Source of the DNA: an uncultured Eubacteriales bacterium
GTDB lineage: Bacteria > Bacillota > Clostridia > Oscillospirales > Ruminococcaceae
Length of the DNA stretch: 8,229 nucleotides
NCBI GenBank assembly: GCA_959605275.1
Contig: CAUHFD010000122.1
Location: forward strand, 1 to 8,229
Direction: 5' to 3'
Under the pieces are notes generated by a model. That model saw nothing but the letters and a program-made list of their open reading frames with translations. It had not been told where the DNA came from and did no database searches. The translations under genes were made by a program, and so were the position numbers. Shown piece by piece: positions 1 to 7,370 of this stretch; position 1 is the stretch's first letter; each line of letters starts with the position of its first letter.

Positions 1-775
1 AAGAAGCTGCCCCCGCGCCGCCGGATAAGGTTTGCAAAGCTAAAGGCAACGTCTTCATCGATTCATCCGTAATAAACACCAATGCCGAAAAATAGTCATT
101 CCAATTGGACACAAAAGTAAAAACAACCAAAGTGGCCCATGCAGGACGCAAAAACGGCATTACCACTTTCCAAAACACGGTAAAAGTTCCCGCTCCATCA
201 ATTTTTGCCGCTTCCAGTAATGGATCCGGAAGCTGCTCACAAAATTGCTTCATTAGAAACAGATTAAATGCAACCGCAACCTTCGGAAGAATTAACGCCC
301 AATACGAATTCAGCAACCCTAAAGAACGCACTACCAAGTAATTAGGAATCTGCGTCACATACGGAGAAAACATTAAGGCAGCCATGATCAGACCAAAAAG
401 AAAATTCGTACCCTTTGGACGTAGTTTTGTCAGTGCAAAAGCAGCCATAGACGAAAACAAGACTGTTATAACAACGGTTGCCACCGTTGTAAAAATGCTA
501 TTAAATAAATTTCTGCTGAATGGAACTGCATTAGTATCCAAAGTCCGAAATAAATCTTCAAAACTGGTTAATGTTGGATTGCGTACAAAAAAACGAGGTG
601 GAAATAAGTACAATTCCTCAATCGGCTTAAAAGCCGTGGAAACCACATAGATCAAAGGAAGAGATGTAAACAATACAAACGCTGTTAATACGATATACAA
701 CAGCACCCGCGATATTCGAAAAGAAAAAAGACGTTTTCCGAACAATCGAACTGTAATTCCCTCTACCATAGCCAT
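1..775 (-). CDS. CUT1-type carbohydrate ABC transporter permease (MalG/UgpE/LplC-like), 3' end cut by window edge
   Basis: Inner of the two membrane subunits of a sugar importer; with its partner it forms the channel through the cytoplasmic membrane. I translated 258 codons from ATG at 775 to the window edge with no stop. Hydrophobic segments lie near residues 24-46, 92-115, 124-145, 155-175 and 212-235. The EAA loop that docks on the ATPase is clear at 188-194 (EAAKIDG), followed by FWKVVMPFLRP, and NWNDYF near 224-229 is typical of the MalG side. Family members are about 275-280 residues, so only some 20 residues are missing. AAAGGA lies 9 nt before the start and the preceding permease ends 20 nt upstream, so the pair is co-transcribed. 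A second ATG two codons later (769) is an alternative start. Family assignment is firm; substrate is unknown. Confidence 0.93.
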   Translation of the reverse strand, partial: MAMVEGITVRLFGKRLFSFRISRVLLYIVLTAFVLFTSLPLIYVVSTAFKPIEELYLFPPRFFVRNPTLTSFEDLFRTLDTNAVPFSRNLFNSIFTTVATVVITVLFSSMAAFALTKLRPKGTNFLFGLIMAALMFSPYVTQIPNYLVVRSLGLLNSYWALILPKVAVAFNLFLMKQFCEQLPDPLLEAAKIDGAGTFTVFWKVVMPFLRPAWATLVVFTFVSNWNDYFSALVFITDESMKTLPLALQTLSGGAGAAS

Positions 776-795
776 AGAACAACATCCTTTCCTTC

Positions 796-1692
796 TCAAT
801 CCTTTGGAGAAAAGATTCTGGTAACAATCCTTCCAAGAAAATAAGTAATAATGAACAGCACTACCGCCACAGCGGATGCATATCCCATTTCAAATCGAAT
901 AAATGCATAATCATACAAATGTGTTACCAGAGTATGAGCGGCATAGTTCGGACTCGGCATTCCGGCAAAGGCAACAGCAATGTCAAATACTCCAAATGAA
1001 GAAACGATCGCATTAATCGCTCCAAACAGTAACTGAGGTTTCATCATCGGCCATGTAATGTAAAATAATTTTTGAAATTCATTTTTAATCCCATCGATGC
1101 TTGCCGCCTCATAAACCTGCATATCCAGATTTTGAAAGCCTGCAATAAAGGTTAAAAAGCCTGTGCCCATGCCCATCCAGATGGAAATAAAGATAACAAC
1201 CGGCAAAATCGTCGCACTGTCCTGATTCCATAAAATCGGACTGTCAATCAAACCTACTCTCATCAAAGCATTGTTTACTAATCCATAGCTATCTGACGAG
1301 AAAAAATATAACCACACAGTGCTCATGGCAACGCCGCTGGTAATAGACGGAGCATAAAACGCCAATGAATATACATTCCGACACTTTACCTGATTGATAA
1401 CCCATGCCATTAAAAAAGACAACAAAAAGGATATCGGACCCGATATGCCGGCAAAAATAAAGGTGTTTTTTAATGCAATCAAAAATTCGTCGTCATCCAT
1501 GATCAACAGCTTATAGTTTGTTAAAAAAGTAAACGAAGGAGTTTCCATCATATTATAATTTGTCATGCTTAAAATAATGGCATACCCAACAGGAATGATG
1601 ACAAACAAGAAAAAGAAAAAATAGAATGGTGCCAACATCATATATCCGGGGCCGTTCTTTTTCCAAAACCGGATAAAATTATTTGCTTTCAC
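796..1692 (-). CDS. CUT1-type carbohydrate ABC transporter permease (MalF/UgpA/LplB-like)
   Basis: First membrane subunit of the sugar importer. With the GTG start it is 298 residues, normal for the family. Membrane segments appear near residues 18-42, 76-100, 107-130, 160-184, 222-243 and 271-290. The cytoplasmic EAA motif is at about 195-201 (EAASIDG), followed by KLFYITWPMMKP. The frame is open back to an ATG at 1716 that overlaps the stop of the binding-protein gene (ATGA), but AGGAGG sits inside that extension, 7 nt before a GTG at 1692. I prefer the GTG start (MKANNFIRFWKK), which leaves 20 nt after the upstream stop. The ATG at 1716 stays possible through translational coupling. It is the central gene of a tight cluster with the binding protein and second permease. 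Substrate not identifiable. Confidence 0.94.
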   Translation of the reverse strand: MKANNFIRFWKKNGPGYMMLAPFYFFFFLFVIIPVGYAIILSMTNYNMMETPSFTFLTNYKLLIMDDDEFLIALKNTFIFAGISGPISFLLSFLMAWVINQVKCRNVYSLAFYAPSITSGVAMSTVWLYFFSSDSYGLVNNALMRVGLIDSPILWNQDSATILPVVIFISIWMGMGTGFLTFIAGFQNLDMQVYEAASIDGIKNEFQKLFYITWPMMKPQLLFGAINAIVSSFGVFDIAVAFAGMPSPNYAAHTLVTHLYDYAFIRFEMGYASAVAVVLFIITYFLGRIVTRIFSPKD

Positions 1693-1699
1693 AGCAATA

Positions 1700-1705
1700 C
1701 CTCCT
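1700..1705 (-). promoter_or_regulatory. Ribosome binding site AGGAGG deciding the first permease start
   Basis: A perfect AGGAGG on the minus strand lies 7 nt before the GTG at 1692. It falls downstream of the ATG at 1716, so it argues for GTG initiation rather than the longer open frame. Confidence 0.75.
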
Positions 1706-1712
1706 TGCTTCA

Positions 1713-4652
1713 TCATTCTTTATACTGCTCGCGCCGGCGCTTCAGCTCTTTATTTATCGCCTTGACGGTATCCTCTAACGAGTCTCTGACAGACTGAGTT
1801 TTACTGACAACCACCCGATTCCATGCGTTCGTGACATGACGGGTAGTATAATAACTGCCTAATACGATCGGTTGTGCTTTTATGTGTGATAAGCTTTCCT
1901 TAATAACCTTAAGATCATCTTTTCGCCAATTCAAAGAATCAAAAGCTTCTATGGTGGCGGTCGGCCAGCGCGCCGAGCGGCCGTAAATTCCCTCTATGGT
2001 ACGTGCATACCGTGCTTGCACATCCACGCCTGTCCACCACTTCAGGAATTCCCAAGATTCCTCTTTTTTGTTGCTCTGCTGCATAATCATACAGCTTTCG
2101 CTGACACAAGCGCCGATTGATCTGTCGATCGTTCCATCCTCTTTTTGATATCCAGGGACCGGAGCAATCGCCCATTTCCCCGACAATTCCTGCGCCGCCG
2201 TAAGCAGTTTTAAATATACGGTGTAGTCACCGATTCCCACCGGCATCTCACCGGTACGCATACGGTTATAAAGATCTGCCGCGGTCGGCATCCCCCATGT
2301 TGTAAAAAGGTCACAATACTCCTTCATTGCGGCATACGCTTCAGGAGAATCCAAAGCCGATTCCGTATAATCTTCATTATAGTAAGTTCCGCCATGCTGA
2401 TATAAAAATAAATCAAAAGTAGAATAGACAGTGTTTGTGAATACATAAAATTGCAGTTTGTTTTGATTTAAAATCGGTAACATTTTTGTATAAACATCAT
2501 CCCATGTATCAGGAACTGCTAATCCCAACTTTTCAAAAATATCTGTTCGATACATCATAACCTGAAATGTCATCGTTTCGGGCAATGCATAAACTTTACC
2601 TTGATAAGTAAACGGCACCAACATTTCCGAATAAAAACGGGGAATGATTTCTGAATAATCGGAAAATTGCGTCAAATCGGCAAGTGCATTCCGAATAGCA
2701 AATTCACCGGGAGATTCCGCTGAAACACCTAAACAAACATCAGGGGCATCGCCGGAAGAAATTGCCAACATCAATGCATTGACAGAGCCGCTGTTTAATT
2801 GACCTGTCGGAAGCATATGTACCGAAACATTAATCCCGGTAGCGGGAGTAAAACTGTCATCCGATAAATTCTTCAATTCTTTCGCATAAGTAGAGCCTCT
2901 GCCTATCCAAACGCTGATTTGCTCTGTTATTTCCGTATTAGATAAAACTCCGCTGACACTGCTGTAATCCTTTGTAAAAGAATTGACAAAACCAATCCAC
3001 GCAGAAGTAATCTGTTCAAAAAAAGTGGCCTTTTGGGTTACAACTTGTGCTTCCGGTTCTAAAAATTCGATATAATCCACAGCCAACGGCTGATTTGTCA
3101 AGCCTGAAATCCATGTTCCAAAGTTGGTCAAAGCAGTCGTTAAATCTTCCATATTCGATGGAATGATATACGGATCTTTAACCATTACGCGCAATCGGGA
3201 CGCTATTTGATCGAATTGGTTACAAATCATTGGCCTTTTATCATTTAAAGTCAAAGCCAGATCAGTACAATCGCCCATTATTTTAATCAAATTTTCCAAT
3301 TCATTGATCAGAGTGGGGATTTTTTGATCCAAATGATAATCATACAAGGTGTCCGGATCGTTTCCGATAATCATACGAATATCTAAAATTAAATCAGACA
3401 AAGACGATGATGCACTCTCCAACATTTGCATCAACATACCATTTGAGTCTTGTCCCAGCTTTACCGTCATGGTCAAAGTATGGGGTCCCTCCGTCAGATA
3501 AATCAAATACGGATTGCCGTCCTTGTCTGATAAAGTCTCATTTCGCCAATATTTATTGTCCTGTATTTGATATTCCAAAAATTCTTTAAACGGCACTTTA
3601 CCATCAATAGCAATCTGACGATGGACAGGCAAGCCATCCAAATAATGCTGATAAAGACGTAAATTTAATTTATAAAGGCCTGATTTTGTTACATTAAATT
3701 TCCATGTAATACTGTCATTTCCCGTATTCCAGTATGTGCCACCTATCGCATTCATGACAGTATAGCCGTATTTTTGAGGCGTCATGGCAGGATCCGAATC
3801 GCTAATCATTGACAATGTTGATTGTGTTTTATAAGTCGTGTTTCGCTCTGCTTCAAAATGAATGCCGGCATTTTGATCTGCTGCCTGTTTGTCCTCGTCT
3901 TTATATGCTTCACTGACTTCCGCATAAGTAGGAATATACTGCGGCGCTTCCAAGGTGACAGATTCCAGATAAATATCTTCTTGCAAATACTCTAAAGTAA
4001 GGATGTGTTCTCCAGCAGACAGAAAAAATTTTAAAGGGGTCGGATATAATCCTTCTACATCCTGAACATATTGTTCCTGCCAGGCAAACACCTCATTTAA
4101 GGTTGGGCTGACCTCGTCGCCTGCAGCATTTACTTTGGGCTCGCCATTGTCTTCATAAAGCCGAGTCAGACAAAAACTGTCAGCTTCTTCAAACGGGGAT
4201 TTACCGTCAATCAGCAAAGCCCGCTTAATGTCTCCTCCATTTCCACCCAAAGCACAAAATGAAATTTTAACGGTATAAAAACCATCTTGAGAAACAGTAA
4301 CTTTCCAATCTAGCTTTTCCCTTGTGCTTTTCCACTCCACAACGGTTTCTTTTTCTTGTACTGCCGTTTTCAGAGAATCAATATCATCAGCAGCAATTGC
4401 AGGCAGTCGGATTTCCTCCCCGGCATAATCATTTTTCCCATTCTGAGTCCATTCCGAAAGATACTGCTGATATGTACTGTCCGCCAAATGTTTCGGCGTG
4501 TCCGAAGTAACCTGAGCCACTTGATCCTGCAGCTTGATTCCTTCAGCATGGACGGGAAATATTACTAACTGTCCCAATAAAAGCACCACTGTCATACCGG
4601 CTATCAGTCGTTTTCCAGTGAACAAAGCCAACCACCCTTTCAAATACTGCAT
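1713..4652 (-). CDS. Very large extracellular solute-binding protein with tandem carbohydrate-binding-like modules
   Basis: Captures the substrate outside the cell and delivers it to the permeases encoded downstream. At 979 residues it is over twice the usual 420-450. Layout: a hydrophobic signal or anchor segment at about 17-37 ending VHAEG; a beta-sandwich-like module at about 57-240; a related module at about 262-400 whose last strand seems to be 522-533; a mostly helical insertion at about 403-520; and a family 1-type solute-binding domain at about 572-979, with features such as SSGDAPDVCLG, GKVYALPE, YRTDIFEKLGL and PDTWDDVY. The modules share IDGK.PF (148-154, 349-355) and a late L..G.H.LT strand. 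There is no lipobox cysteine, which is odd for a Gram-positive binding protein. No good Shine-Dalgarno precedes the ATG; the upstream gene ends 32 nt before it, so coupling is possible. The binding-domain call is firm; the module calls rest on pattern only. Confidence 0.92.
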   Translation of the reverse strand: MQYLKGWLALFTGKRLIAGMTVVLLLGQLVIFPVHAEGIKLQDQVAQVTSDTPKHLADSTYQQYLSEWTQNGKNDYAGEEIRLPAIAADDIDSLKTAVQEKETVVEWKSTREKLDWKVTVSQDGFYTVKISFCALGGNGGDIKRALLIDGKSPFEEADSFCLTRLYEDNGEPKVNAAGDEVSPTLNEVFAWQEQYVQDVEGLYPTPLKFFLSAGEHILTLEYLQEDIYLESVTLEAPQYIPTYAEVSEAYKDEDKQAADQNAGIHFEAERNTTYKTQSTLSMISDSDPAMTPQKYGYTVMNAIGGTYWNTGNDSITWKFNVTKSGLYKLNLRLYQHYLDGLPVHRQIAIDGKVPFKEFLEYQIQDNKYWRNETLSDKDGNPYLIYLTEGPHTLTMTVKLGQDSNGMLMQMLESASSSLSDLILDIRMIIGNDPDTLYDYHLDQKIPTLINELENLIKIMGDCTDLALTLNDKRPMICNQFDQIASRLRVMVKDPYIIPSNMEDLTTALTNFGTWISGLTNQPLAVDYIEFLEPEAQVVTQKATFFEQITSAWIGFVNSFTKDYSSVSGVLSNTEITEQISVWIGRGSTYAKELKNLSDDSFTPATGINVSVHMLPTGQLNSGSVNALMLAISSGDAPDVCLGVSAESPGEFAIRNALADLTQFSDYSEIIPRFYSEMLVPFTYQGKVYALPETMTFQVMMYRTDIFEKLGLAVPDTWDDVYTKMLPILNQNKLQFYVFTNTVYSTFDLFLYQHGGTYYNEDYTESALDSPEAYAAMKEYCDLFTTWGMPTAADLYNRMRTGEMPVGIGDYTVYLKLLTAAQELSGKWAIAPVPGYQKEDGTIDRSIGACVSESCMIMQQSNKKEESWEFLKWWTGVDVQARYARTIEGIYGRSARWPTATIEAFDSLNWRKDDLKVIKESLSHIKAQPIVLGSYYTTRHVTNAWNRVVVSKTQSVRDSLEDTVKAINKELKRRREQYKE

Positions 4653-4684
4653 ATAAAAACTAATAAAAATAACGATCAGTTAAA

Positions 4685-5773
4685 TTATTGTGCTGTCTTT
4701 TTCCGTTTCACAACGATGAAAACAATAACAGCCGCTATTACCGCAACAACAATAATGACCGGGATGAGCCAAACCCAGATGTTCGTTTCTTTCTCTTGAT
4801 CATTTTTGGCAGTTGTTTCATCCGAAGGAACGGATACCTGTGCCTCTTGACTGTCCGTTTCTGTGTTATTGACAGCGGTGTCGCTTTGCACTTCCACATT
4901 AGACACATCCGAAGTTGTATCAACATTTGCTGCGGTACTTTCCGCCGAAGCCGCCGCAGTTGATGCAGTGCTTACGATAGCACTTTGTGTATTTTTTGAA
5001 CTATTATTTGCAGTGCTGACCGTAGCCTTTTGAGAAGATGTCTGTGTCGTACTCTCAACTGTTTGTGTAGTATATTTTTTGCTAACTAAATGCACATTAT
5101 CTAATTTAATCGTATGTGTTGTCTCGCCCGAAAGTCCGACTGCAAAAAATCTGATTCCGGTTATTGCTTTTAAATTGATTTTATCAGAGCCATCCGTCCC
5201 GCCGAGATACAACTTCAGAGAATTCCATCCCTTACGCAGAAAGGTTCCTTTTAGCGTATCTCTCGAAACACCGGCAGTATAAGCGTCCCATTTTAAATTG
5301 TTTTTATCTGTGCTGTCAGTAAAGTCAACACGGAAGTCATTCGCATTCAAAAAAATGGCTGTATCCTCAACGTATAAATCCATCAATAAATATTGTGTAT
5401 TGGTAATATCCAATGTTTTGCCCGAAAACTCAGTGAGCCAATAATAGAAAAAGCCAGTGCTGTATGTTTGAGAAAGACTGGAAGATCCGTTTTTAAAATC
5501 AGAGGTATCATATTTCCATGAAAATTTGGGATCACTTTGTGGCGTTTTGCTCCACATACTGGGAGATTTATGTACTGCTTCACCGTTCGCATCAAAATAA
5601 AAACCAGGGTCGTCGGCGATGATTTTCCATCCGTTGTTTGCCGCGTTATCATCGTTTAGAAAAATATCTTTTTCATATACTTTGATGGTTGCTGCTGAAG
5701 CAAAAGGAATCGTGAAAGCACAAACCAGAGCGATAGCCGCTAAAATGGATAAAATTTTCTTAACTGTTTTCAT
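4685..5773 (-). CDS. Secreted, C-terminally membrane-anchored protein with carbohydrate-binding-like domain
   Basis: A 362-residue surface protein of unknown exact role. Residues 1-27 are a signal peptide (MKTVKKIL, hydrophobic core, cut near ASA-A). Residues 28-235 look like one beta-sandwich rich in aromatic residues, ending in an IKLDNVHLV strand typical of galactose-binding-like carbohydrate modules. A low-complexity Ser/Thr/Ala/Val linker (about 236-328) leads to a transmembrane segment (332-355) and a KRKK cytoplasmic tail. There is no LPXTG motif. The frame is open 16 codons further upstream, but AGGAGG is 7 nt before the ATG at 5773, so I chose that. It lies between the repressor (25-nt gap) and the binding protein (32-nt gap), which puts it in the sugar operon. 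I infer it holds glycan or the binding protein at the membrane; no catalytic motif is visible. Confidence 0.88.
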   Translation of the reverse strand: MKTVKKILSILAAIALVCAFTIPFASAATIKVYEKDIFLNDDNAANNGWKIIADDPGFYFDANGEAVHKSPSMWSKTPQSDPKFSWKYDTSDFKNGSSSLSQTYSTGFFYYWLTEFSGKTLDITNTQYLLMDLYVEDTAIFLNANDFRVDFTDSTDKNNLKWDAYTAGVSRDTLKGTFLRKGWNSLKLYLGGTDGSDKINLKAITGIRFFAVGLSGETTHTIKLDNVHLVSKKYTTQTVESTTQTSSQKATVSTANNSSKNTQSAIVSTASTAAASAESTAANVDTTSDVSNVEVQSDTAVNNTETDSQEAQVSVPSDETTAKNDQEKETNIWVWLIPVIIVVAVIAAVIVFIVVKRKKTAQ

Positions 5774-5780
5774 TACATTT

Positions 5781-5786
5781 CCTCCT
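5781..5786 (-). promoter_or_regulatory. Ribosome binding site AGGAGG for the anchored surface protein
   Basis: A perfect AGGAGG lies 7 nt before the ATG at 5773 and 12 nt after the repressor stop. It fixes the start at MKTVKKIL, which begins a standard signal peptide, and excludes the longer frame beginning MFPLWEYN. Confidence 0.85.
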
Positions 5787-5798
5787 GATAATGTATTA

Positions 5799-6941
5799 TT
5801 ATATTCCCATAACGGAAACATTTTCTTTTTGATTGGGGTTCAAAGCTTGCACTGACCCCCTATTTACAATCTTTACCGGTATCGTTACACTTGGCGTAGG
5901 ACGTCCTTCTATACGATCAATTAATAATTCTGCTGCTCTTTCTCCCATTGTATACAGATCCTGTGATACCGTCATTAATGAAAGATTCATTTGTTCAATG
6001 AACGGCAGATTATCATAACCGATAATAGACAAATCTTCCGGTATCTTAATATTTCTTCTCTGTGCAGCTTTTATTAGTTCATATGCCACATAATCATTCA
6101 CTGCCAGTACCGCTGTTATCGGATTAGGACGGTCAATCAAGGCAGATAATATCCGATCATGTTCTTCTTCTTTGTTCTGAGCATCATTGCCGGAACTGAC
6201 AATATAATTTTCAGAAGTTACCAAATACCCGCTTTCCTCCATAGCTCTGCAAAAGGCCATGAATCTCTCTCGGATTGTTGCCGCATAATTAGATACACTC
6301 ACAAAGCAAATATGCTTATGACCCTTTTTTAACAATAATTTTGTCGCTTCATACTCTCCTGATTGATTGTCCGATACCACATAAGGCAATCCTAATTCGG
6401 GCATACTCTGATCGATCGTAACCAAAGGATAATTTTGCCTGCTGACAGTATATAAACACTCGAAGGATTTAAAAAAGAACATCGGGTAATAAATCACCCC
6501 CGAAGATTTTGTAATCAGCGTTTCCAACATCTTCTCTTCCGGCATGGTATCGTTCCCGAAATTATTGACATTCATCAAATATCCGCGTTCCAAGCAAACC
6601 TTGCTTACTCCGCAAACAATATCCATCATGTCGCCATTATTACGGTTAGTGGGCATCAGAAGACCTATGACTCTTCGAGAAAAGTCTCCAGCAGTCTCTG
6701 AAGGTACCGAAAGCTCTTTCACATAACTTCCACCACCGCGTTTGCGAACAATCAGCCCTTTTTCCACTAATCCTTTCAAAGCATGCCGGATCGTGATATT
6801 ACTGACCGAAAAATACTCCTCAAGTTCTGTTTCAGTTGGCAGCTTTTCGCCGGCCTGCCAATTGCCTTTTGCTATTTTGATTTCCAAATCCTGCATCACT
6901 TTTTTATACAGAGGTGTATTCGCCATTTCAATCACTACCAT
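5799..6941 (-). CDS. GntR/LacI hybrid transcriptional repressor (AraR-type architecture)
   Basis: Sugar-responsive repressor, probably controlling its own operon. Residues 10-77 are a GntR-type winged helix (LYKKVMQDLEIKI, GEKLPTETELEEYF, SNITIRHALKGLVEKGLIVRKRGGGSYV). Residues about 90-365 are a periplasmic-binding-protein-like effector domain of the LacI/GalR kind (VIGLLMP, GVIYYP, LVTIDQ, VVSDN, GHKHICFV, AVLAVNDYVAYELI, LSIIGYDNLPF). This is the layout of AraR of Bacillus. At 380 residues it is full length. The ATG at 6941 has only a weak upstream CGGA; a second in-frame ATG at 6926 (MANTPLYK) would give 375 residues and a start closer to family norm. It is the first gene of the sugar cluster, 25 nt before the surface-protein gene. 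Effector sugar unknown. Confidence 0.92.
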   Translation of the reverse strand: MVVIEMANTPLYKKVMQDLEIKIAKGNWQAGEKLPTETELEEYFSVSNITIRHALKGLVEKGLIVRKRGGGSYVKELSVPSETAGDFSRRVIGLLMPTNRNNGDMMDIVCGVSKVCLERGYLMNVNNFGNDTMPEEKMLETLITKSSGVIYYPMFFFKSFECLYTVSRQNYPLVTIDQSMPELGLPYVVSDNQSGEYEATKLLLKKGHKHICFVSVSNYAATIRERFMAFCRAMEESGYLVTSENYIVSSGNDAQNKEEEHDRILSALIDRPNPITAVLAVNDYVAYELIKAAQRRNIKIPEDLSIIGYDNLPFIEQMNLSLMTVSQDLYTMGERAAELLIDRIEGRPTPSVTIPVKIVNRGSVQALNPNQKENVSVMGI

Positions 6942-6954
6942 TCCGTTGCAAATT

Positions 6955-6964
6955 ACGTATACAT
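6955..6964. promoter_or_regulatory. Candidate repressor operator 1 (ACGTATACAT)
   Basis: A GTATAC palindromic core in A+T flanks, 14-23 bp ahead of the repressor start. It is similar to the site at 7006-7015, 51 bp away. The position suits autoregulation. Assigning it to the GntR/LacI repressor is inference; family operators are palindromic and lie close to the regulated promoter. Confidence 0.35.
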
Positions 6965-6966
6965 TT

Positions 6967-6990
6967 TATCTATTGATATCGATATAGATA
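6967..6990. repeat. Inverted repeat TATCTAT / ATAGATA before the repressor gene
   Basis: A perfect 7-bp inverted repeat (6967-6973 and 6984-6990) with a 10-bp centre that is not symmetric overall but contains GATATC and ATCGAT. It lies between two GTATAC motifs. It could be a further protein-binding site in the leader, or chance in A+T-rich DNA. Confidence 0.4.
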
Positions 6991-7005
6991 CGTCCGGGCT
7001 TTATT

Positions 7006-7015
7006 AAGTATACTT
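7006..7015. promoter_or_regulatory. Candidate repressor operator 2 (perfect palindrome AAGTATACTT)
   Basis: A perfect 10-bp palindrome about 65 bp ahead of the repressor start. On the minus strand it contains TATACT, which would serve as a -10 element, although no good -35 is in place. It is the best candidate operator of the three GTATAC motifs. Confidence 0.45.
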
Positions 7016-7067
7016 TTCCATAAAAATTGTTACTTTTATATACTTTTTGTGTGATATTATGCTTAAT

Positions 7068-7096
7068 TTATATAAATAATAACATATTCCGTTCAA
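7068..7096 (-). promoter_or_regulatory. Possible promoter of the sugar operon
   Basis: The minus strand reads TTGAAC (7096-7091), a 17-nt spacer, then ATATAA; an 18-nt spacer gives TATAAA. Transcription would begin near 7060 and pass both proximal GTATAC motifs before the repressor gene. The match is moderate and A+T-rich DNA gives many such hits, so this is tentative. Confidence 0.3.
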
Positions 7097-7162
7097 TAAA
7101 TCAATAGTTTTGAAAAAATTATTTTTAAGAAAAATCGGAAGGATATCATTTTGTTTTTAGAT

Positions 7163-7188
7163 CAAATCAGCGTGATTAACACGATTTG
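7163..7188. repeat. Imperfect inverted repeat (CAAATC...GTG / CAC...GATTTG)
   Basis: CAAATC (7163-7168) pairs with GATTTG (7183-7188), and GTG (7172-7174) with CAC (7180-7182), around the loop ATTAA, with a three-base bulge (AGC) on one side. No run of T follows on either strand, so it is not a normal terminator. It could be an operator or a weak RNA hairpin. Confidence 0.35.
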
Positions 7189-7208
7189 GAACCTCTGGCA
7201 CATTCAAA

Positions 7209-7218
7209 ATGTATACTT
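7209..7218. promoter_or_regulatory. Candidate operator 3 (ATGTATACTT)
   Basis: A third GTATAC core (7211-7216), one mismatch from the palindrome at 7006-7015. It lies just upstream of the -35 of the plus-strand promoter, where a regulator could affect that promoter or loop to the proximal sites. Assignment is inference. Confidence 0.3.
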
Positions 7219-7233
7219 ATTATCAGTTGTTTT

Positions 7234-7261
7234 TTGACAATATGAAAAGTCATTTTATACT
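7234..7261 (+). promoter_or_regulatory. Near-consensus plus-strand promoter, TTGACA-16-TATACT
   Basis: TTGACA at 7234-7239 is a perfect -35 and TATACT at 7256-7261 a one-mismatch -10, with a 16-nt spacer and A+T-rich DNA upstream. Start would be near 7268. It points away from the sugar operon, against the conjugation genes. No standard gene lies downstream, only the structured element at 7371-7434 and a weak 52-codon frame. Confidence 0.6.
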
Positions 7262-7370
7262 AAATGATATGAAGTAACAGTCAACAAAAACTTATGCGAT
7301 TTATCACAGTAAAATCTGTTTACAAATAGCTTTTTCTTTCTGCTGTAATCTATCTTTAAAGTGAGTTGTT

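Noticed and set aside
105..650. Two plus-strand frames of 78 and 88 codons.
   Set aside because: They are antisense to the second permease, whose EAA motif and membrane segments are clear on the minus strand.
627..836. A minus-strand frame of 69 codons spanning the junction of the two permease genes.
   Set aside because: It is out of frame with both permeases and has no recognisable features; the real gene starting at 775 occupies another frame.
4640..4687. A possible separate promoter or terminator between the surface-protein and binding-protein genes.
   Set aside because: The 32-nt gap has no hairpin and no -35/-10 pair; continuous transcription is the simpler reading.
4688..4963. Plus-strand frame of 91 codons.
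   Set aside because: It is the antisense of the Ser/Thr linker and transmembrane codons of the surface protein; the Asn/Arg-rich product is an artefact of that composition.
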